Source: Tritrichomonas musculus (Eukaryota; Parabasalia; Tritrichomonadida; Tritrichomonadidae). Taken from it: DNA of 64,000 nt. The notes beneath the pieces were generated by a model. It was not told where the DNA came from. It ran no database searches and was given only the letters and a program-made list of their open reading frames with translations. Shown in pieces: positions 59,328 through 64,000 of the stretch. The stretch is from NCBI GenBank assembly GCA_039105265.1, contig JAPFFF010000032.1, positions 310,001-374,000 on the forward strand, read 5' to 3'. A program made the position numbers and the translations under genes. Position 1 is the first letter of the stretch; every line of letters starts with the position of its first letter.

Positions 59328-59848
59328 TTATTCTGGTAAATTTGGTTTATTTTGATTAATTTGGGTGTTCTGTTGTTCAGGAGGCGGAGTGAAGAGATGA
59401 ATTGAATCAGTTGCTGCATACGGAATCTCGCATGCCATTAGGATGAGTGATCCAAGACTGAGGCCTTCAACAGATGTACTGGTGGCATCTGATACTGCTT
59501 CGAGGACGTTGCAGATGTTCGGATTCTCTTTTTGGATATATTTGGCTCTGTTGTTGATGTTCACTACGTGAGTCATGAATGACTCCCTTGAGTTCTTCTT
59601 GTTCTCGGACATGGCTTTCATGACAGATTCTTTTATCTGTCTGCCATTGAATGCGTTGTTACGCTCACACAGCTTCCACCTTTCATGTATTTTTGCAAAG
59701 ACATGTGCCATGATACTTGTTTCTTGCTCCTGAGTGATATTCGTGTCTTCTGTAAAAACTTAATGCGTACGAACCATATGAAGAAGATCTGAAATTCGTT
59801 GTCAAAAGCATTAAGTTTCTCATAGAAGTAGCTGAACCGTTGACTCAA
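59328..59848 (-). CDS. Unrecognised conserved-looking protein, possibly frameshifted
   Basis: ATG at 59709-59711 gives 127 residues (MAHVFAKIHERWKLCERNNA, SVMKAMSENKKNSRESFM, VSDATSTSVEGLSLGSLILM) with a Pro/Gln/Asn-rich tail. The composition is that of a real gene, and it has higher GC than the flanks. The same frame stays open upstream to a stop at about 59761. Another frame from there to 59848 reads FSYFYEKLNAFDNEFQ, which could be its true N-terminus joined by a frame change near 59760. I do not recognise the family. Confidence 0.5.
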
Positions 59849-59899
59849 TAAAAAATCAGTGCGAATTTTCTTATTTGTTTATTCATTTTTTTATTTTAT

Positions 59900-60580
59900 G
59901 AAACCTACTTTATGTGTTTTCACCACCAAAAAGAGGTTCAAATAATTCAAATTCCCATTTAGGTATGAAATGTCATGAAATAGATCTTTTGACGTTAACT
60001 CAACAATGTTTGTCGTTGATAATTTCGAATCAGAGGTAACATTTGTTTCTTTATTTCATATACTTTAAAATTATCTATCCTTCTAATTAATTTCTGCTTT
60101 ATATATTTTTTTTTCAAATCTAAATAAGGTGCATTTAAAATGGAATAAGAATCTTCAAAATCTTAGAAGATATGATTAAGACTGGAAAATGATACAGTGC
60201 TTCTAAATTTCCTTTATTTTAAGCTTTTTTAAGGAAAGAAAGAGATACATTTTATTGTTCTTTACCAAGCCTTTTCCAATAATCAACAATTGCTAGAAAA
60301 TCACATTTTTCATATGCTTTTTATAGATATTTTCAAGAGGTTACTCTATTAACTTGGTAATATTTACCAACAAGCATTACTTTGGCGTAATTTCTCATTC
60401 CTTTCAATGTAACCTTTTTCAAATGACTTTTTTAAATAACAAACAGTTTTATCATAACTCATTGGAACAACAGTTCTTGCATTAAGTAATGAACCATAAA
60501 ATCCATTCTACTTAGAAAAATTATATGAAATAAATCATCAAAAGAATATAATTATTTTGCCTAATATGATGTTGGTTTAT
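59900..60580 (-). pseudogene. Decayed remnant, possibly SEL1-repeat protein
   Basis: On the minus strand, pieces such as MSYDKTVCYLKKSFEKGYIE and (in other frames) KAYEKCDFLAIVDYWKRLGKE resemble degenerate SEL1-like repeats, with many stops between. Too broken for a firm call. Confidence 0.3.
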
Positions 60581-60687
60581 AATTAAATTAAATTTATTTT
60601 TATTTTTTTAAAAAAAATTAATTTTTCTAAAAATATTAGCATTTTTATTTTCTTACCAAATAACAACAGAAAAAATATTTTATTCAA

Positions 60688-63069
60688 ATGGATGTAGAAG
60701 GTATCTTCTTTAACACAAAAGATTACATACTTAGTGATGAAGAAATTGGGAAAGGCGCCTTTGGAAAAGTATATCTTGCCACCAACAAAGAAAACCAACA
60801 ATTTGCAGCCAAAATCCTAAATATTGACGATGATTTTGATGGTGACCAACAAAAACTTCTTCTACGTGAATCATTTATACTTCATAAAATGAGTCACCCT
60901 TCAATTGTCAGATATGCAGGCATTAATTTCCGTTCATTTAAAAAAGCCACCAAATTTGCTCCAGTGATTCTCACCGAGTACATGCCGCATGGATCATTGA
61001 GAGAAAACCTCGAAAAAGAGAAAAGATCACTCTCTGACCACTCATGGACACCAACCAAAAAATATATCATGCTTCTTGGAATTGCAGACGCAATGCGCTA
61101 CCTTCACAGGCATGGAGTTATCCACCGTGATCTAAAACCAGAAAATATCCTTGTTGACTCCAATTTCTATCCGCGTGTCAGCGATTTCGGCCTTTCAAAG
61201 TGCATTTTTGGATCTCTTTCAAAAAGTTCGAATTTGACCATGACTGGTCAAATCGGTACACCTATGTATATGGCTCCTGAACTTTTGAGAGGTGAAGATA
61301 GCTATGGTTCGTCCGTTGACGTTTACGCCTTCTCAATCCTCGCATACGAGATTGTTACAGGCGACAGTCCTTATGGCGATCTTGGAAGCCTTTCATCTTT
61401 TGTGTTTGCGAACAAGGTGATGTCAGGCTATCGTCCCAAGCTCAATTCTAAGATTCCAAGAAAGATGCAGAATCTTCTCTCGAGATGTTGGAGTGATAAC
61501 CCACATGATCGTCCATCTTTCGATGAAATCTTTGAAGAACTTTCGAGCGACAATTTCGGTTATCTAGGCGAGAGTGTTGAAGAAGAGGAGATCAGGGAGT
61601 ATCTATCTCTTCTTGGTGAAGAAAGAGAATCTCCAAAGCCGGCTGATAATGAAGACCTCATCATGCAGATTGAAGAACTGAAAGAAAAAATTCGTAAAAT
61701 TGAAAAACAAAAAAATGTGATCAGCTGCAATGACAACTTGTTTGCATCAGCTCTCGAATTCTTGTGCGGACACAAGAAAGAGCGAAATGTAATGAATGCA
61801 ATTACACATTTAAAAAGATCATCTGAGGCAGGAAACTGTTATTCATCACTCTTACTTGGTCTCCTATACGAGTCTGGAATAGAAGTGCCAAAAGACATTC
61901 CAAAATCAATCTCTCTGTACGAAAAATCAGCAATGCAAGGAAATGGTCGAGGAATCCAAAGAATCGGTACAATGCATGACTTTCAAGATGAATATGAGCA
62001 CGATTACTCTCTTGCAGCTAAATATTACGAAAGAGCTGCTGAATTAAATGATTACGACGCTCTGTCATGTCTTGGCCATCTTTATCGAAATGGAAAAGGA
62101 GTCACAAAAGACTACAACAAAGCGTTTGAATACTACGAAAAAGCAGCAAATCTTGGAAACTTAATTGCACTTTGTAGTCTTGGTAATTCTTATCGAATAG
62201 GACTAGGTGTCACACAAGATTTTACAAGAGCATTTGAATACTTCCAAGAAGCAGCCAAACTTGGCAGTTCTGATGCATTTTGTTATCTAGGTTATGCTTT
62301 TGAAAACGGAGAAGGTGTTGCACAAGATTATTCGAAAGCATTTGAATGTTTTGAAGAAGCAGCCAAGCTTGATAATTCTGATGCTCTCTGCATTCTTGGC
62401 TACCTTTATAAAAAAGGAAAATTTGTTGCACAGAACTACACAAAAGCGTTTGAATATTACCAAAAAGCAGCAAAACTAAACAATGCAGATGCACTTGTCA
62501 GTCTTGGCGATCTTTATCGAGATGGACAGGGTACTGGACAAGATTATGCGAAGGCTTTTGAATGCTTTGAAAAAGCAGTTGAATTGGGCAGCACTGATGC
62601 ACTTAACATTCTTGGAAATGCTTATGAAAATGGAAATTACGTTAGACAAGATTATACTAAAGCATTTGAATACTATGAAAAGGCAGCTAAATTAAATGAT
62701 CCTTATGGAATCAGCAATCTTGGCTTCCTTTACCACACTGGAAGAGGTGTCAAACAAAATTTCGCAAAAGCAATCGAATTATATAAAAAAGCAGCTGAGC
62801 ATAATGATTCAAGCGCACTTTTCGGACTTGGAATTATATATGAAAACGGTGAAGGTGTCAGTCAAGATTATGAAAAAGCATTTGAATACTACGAAAAAGC
62901 TGCTGAACTTGATTATCGAGGTGCTTTCTTCAAACTTGGATATTTTTATAGAGATGGGAAAGGTGTTAAACAAGATCTGACAAAATCAATTGAATATTTT
63001 GAAAAAGCAGCTAAACTTGGTGATTTAGATGCGCAAAAAGAACTTCAAAATCTAACAAAAAACAGTTAA
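60688..63069 (+). CDS. Protein kinase with C-terminal SEL1 repeats
   Basis: 793 residues from ATG 60688. The kinase domain is about residues 12-285 with a full set of motifs: GKGAFGKVYLA, FAAKIL, HRDLKPENILVD, DFGLSK, GTPMYMAPELL, DVYAFSILAYEIVTG. After a short coiled coil (about 320-345), about twelve SEL1-like repeats of 36 residues run from about 365 to 790 (AFEYYEKAANLGNLIALCSL and similar, each with a G-x-G-V-x-Q-D turn). It belongs to the TKL-like kinase-SEL1 class common in trichomonads and amoebae. SEL1 solenoids bind partners, so this is probably a kinase carrying its own scaffold. The stop is followed by AAA (TAAAA). Confidence 0.9.
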   Translation: MDVEGIFFNTKDYILSDEEIGKGAFGKVYLATNKENQQFAAKILNIDDDFDGDQQKLLLRESFILHKMSHPSIVRYAGINFRSFKKATKFAPVILTEYMPHGSLRENLEKEKRSLSDHSWTPTKKYIMLLGIADAMRYLHRHGVIHRDLKPENILVDSNFYPRVSDFGLSKCIFGSLSKSSNLTMTGQIGTPMYMAPELLRGEDSYGSSVDVYAFSILAYEIVTGDSPYGDLGSLSSFVFANKVMSGYRPKLNSKIPRKMQNLLSRCWSDNPHDRPSFDEIFEELSSDNFGYLGESVEEEEIREYLSLLGEERESPKPADNEDLIMQIEELKEKIRKIEKQKNVISCNDNLFASALEFLCGHKKERNVMNAITHLKRSSEAGNCYSSLLLGLLYESGIEVPKDIPKSISLYEKSAMQGNGRGIQRIGTMHDFQDEYEHDYSLAAKYYERAAELNDYDALSCLGHLYRNGKGVTKDYNKAFEYYEKAANLGNLIALCSLGNSYRIGLGVTQDFTRAFEYFQEAAKLGSSDAFCYLGYAFENGEGVAQDYSKAFECFEEAAKLDNSDALCILGYLYKKGKFVAQNYTKAFEYYQKAAKLNNADALVSLGDLYRDGQGTGQDYAKAFECFEKAVELGSTDALNILGNAYENGNYVRQDYTKAFEYYEKAAKLNDPYGISNLGFLYHTGRGVKQNFAKAIELYKKAAEHNDSSALFGLGIIYENGEGVSQDYEKAFEYYEKAAELDYRGAFFKLGYFYRDGKGVKQDLTKSIEYFEKAAKLGDLDAQKELQNLTKNS

Positions 63070-63149
63070 AATATTTTTAATTTAATTTTTTAATGTTATC
63101 ATTTTATTTCTTTATATTTTAATGTCATTTGAGCAATATCTTTAAATAA

Positions 63150-63569
63150 TTATTTGAAATCATTATCAATTCTAGGATGACCATGACTTGGATAATGATT
63201 GCTTGTTTTATCATTAAAATGAGGAGGTGGTTTTATTATTCCTTTTGCAACCATCATATCAACATCTCCTTTAAAAGAAGGATCTTTTTGAGGTCCCATA
63301 CTTCTGTTTCCGCGCATTACAAGACTTCCATTTTTGTCAACTCCATGAACTGGTGAATTCGGATCAAATCCTGTTGGTAACTGACCTGGTGGTGCAAAAT
63401 TGCCGATTGGGAAGCCACTCTTGCATTGAGTGCTGGTATCATTGTTACTGTCTAGAGTGCTGTGCATTTGAAACTGATGTGTGCTATGATTACTTGTCAA
63501 GTCATTTAGGTCAGCATCGTTTTGAGTCTTTCCATCAAGTTTTTTGGTGTTGTTGTCGCCGAAACTCAT
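63150..63569 (-). CDS. Small hypothetical, Asn/Asp/Gly/Pro-rich protein
   Basis: The first true ATG is at 63567-63569 (MSFGDNNTKKLDGKTQND), giving about 139 residues. The protein is hydrophilic and disordered in its first half. The second half has a more ordered motif set: DKNGSLVMRGNRSMGPQKDP, VDMMVAKGIIKPPPHFND, GHPRIDN. GC content above the flanks and clean codon use support a real gene. No family is recognised. Confidence 0.55.
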   Translation of the reverse strand: MSFGDNNTKKLDGKTQNDADLNDLTSNHSTHQFQMHSTLDSNNDTSTQCKSGFPIGNFAPPGQLPTGFDPNSPVHGVDKNGSLVMRGNRSMGPQKDPSFKGDVDMMVAKGIIKPPPHFNDKTSNHYPSHGHPRIDNDFK

Positions 63570-63851
63570 ATTAAAAAATGATCTATCCAACACCCTTATC
63601 AAAATTAAAACAGTTTCTCAACACCCAATTCAATTTTATATATATATCATCATCAAAAAAAATCCGGAATTTTAGTTTTTGACTTCATTCAATTTTGAGA
63701 GAATTCATGCAATTTTTTGAATCGCCCTTGATAATCTTTAAAATTTTATTAGGCCCTTGATATATATATATAGCTATATATATATGCTTCTTAACAGTTA
63801 AAATATTTTTGATTAAAATAAAAATTAAATTAGAATTTATTGTTTATTCTC
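63570..63851. other. Intergenic with TA palindrome
   Basis: A self-complementary (TA)n-GC-(TA)n stretch (TATATATATAGCTATATATATA type) lies at about 63759-63785. It is placed between the promoter side of the hypothetical gene and the 3' end of the next kinase. Confidence 0.5.
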
Positions 63852-64000
63852 TCATATGAGTTTGATTTCATTTTTATCCAGTGTTTCACAAATTTCAGCA
63901 AATGAAGGTCTGTCGTCTGCTCTATATGACCAACACCTGGTGATCAGCTCAGTTGAAAATTGGCTAACGCTGGCTGGAATGTCTGCTTTTTCACCTCTTA
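63852..64000 (-). CDS. 3' end of a protein kinase gene (runs off the window)
   Basis: The last 48 residues include VSQFSTELITRCWSYRADDR and PSFAEICETLDKN, the typical end of a TKL kinase domain (helix with C-W, then the invariant R before P-S-F). The stop codon TGA is at 63852-63854. The 5' part is outside the window. Confidence 0.85.
   Translation of the reverse strand, partial: RGEKADIPASVSQFSTELITRCWSYRADDRPSFAEICETLDKNEIKLI

Noticed and set aside
62222-62980. ORFs on both strands inside the SEL1 region
   Set aside because: Out-of-frame shadows of the SEL1 repeats.
1-64000. tRNA or rRNA genes
   Set aside because: No clear tRNA T-arm plus A-box pairing or rRNA-like GC-rich block was seen; a covariance-model scan would be decisive.

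Overview
The window is about 72-75% A+T by eye and looks like a nuclear contig of a parabasalid protist, most probably Tritrichomonas (T. foetus-like). This is inferred from gene families, not from any search. The families are DUF3447/ankyrin proteins, BspA-type leucine-rich repeats, TKL kinases fused to ankyrin or SEL1 repeats, F5/8C (discoidin) proteins, Pmp-like surface proteins, a short two-repeat Myb protein, a Maverick/Polinton remnant and MULE-like elements. Several genes end in a stop codon merged with TAAA, as is usual in trichomonads. I saw no rRNA, tRNA or CRISPR.

Layout. 0.1-3.5 kb (minus): DUF3447, ankyrin, BspA-LRR, interrupted ankyrin repeats and a TKL kinase in one co-oriented run (gene A). 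3.7-6.0 kb: a TA-flanked MITE and a MULE-like element. 6.2-12 kb: two decayed Pmp-like surface genes, a ubiquitin-like gene and a second MULE-like element. 12.3 kb: Myb gene. 13-18.5 kb: gene-poor, with a foldback MITE, a TTAA-flanked MITE and a third MULE-like element. 18.6-19.5 kb (minus): a viperin-type radical SAM gene. 20.7-23.2 kb (plus): interrupted ankyrin repeats followed by a TKL kinase (gene B). 23.6-26.8 kb: a short, broken Maverick/Polinton derivative with 208-bp terminal inverted repeats. 27.5-29.1 kb: broken host genes. 29.4-33.0 kb (minus): DUF3447 + BspA LRR (gene C).

31.82-59.06 kb is a tandem duplication of about 13.56 kb, with 115 bp of unrelated sequence between the copies. 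Each copy holds a DUF3447 gene end, a calponin-homology pseudogene, a roughly 4.3-kb array of interrupted ankyrin repeats with its DUF3447 first exon (gene D), a probable viperin pseudogene, an alpha-N-acetylglucosaminidase (GH89) gene and a BTB-like/F5-8C gene. The GH89 proteins are identical. The F5/8C gene is whole on the right and carries a nonsense codon on the left. The DUF3447-LRR gene is whole on the left and cut on the right. 59.3-64.0 kb holds an unrecognised gene, a kinase-SEL1 gene, a small hypothetical gene and the 3' end of another kinase.

The most unusual signal is how the ankyrin genes are broken up. In four genes (A, B, D and probably C) the 34-residue ankyrin repeats are separated by AT-rich spacers of about 50-250 bp that contain stops, lie at the same place in the repeat, and mostly lack GT...AG ends. 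Removing each spacer restores the normal seven-residue loop between repeats. Many spacers share a 5' ATTTGAA-like start and a TTTATGRAATT-like motif about 20-35 nt before the next exon. They may be a non-canonical intron class, eliminated DNA, or the trace of an odd decay process.
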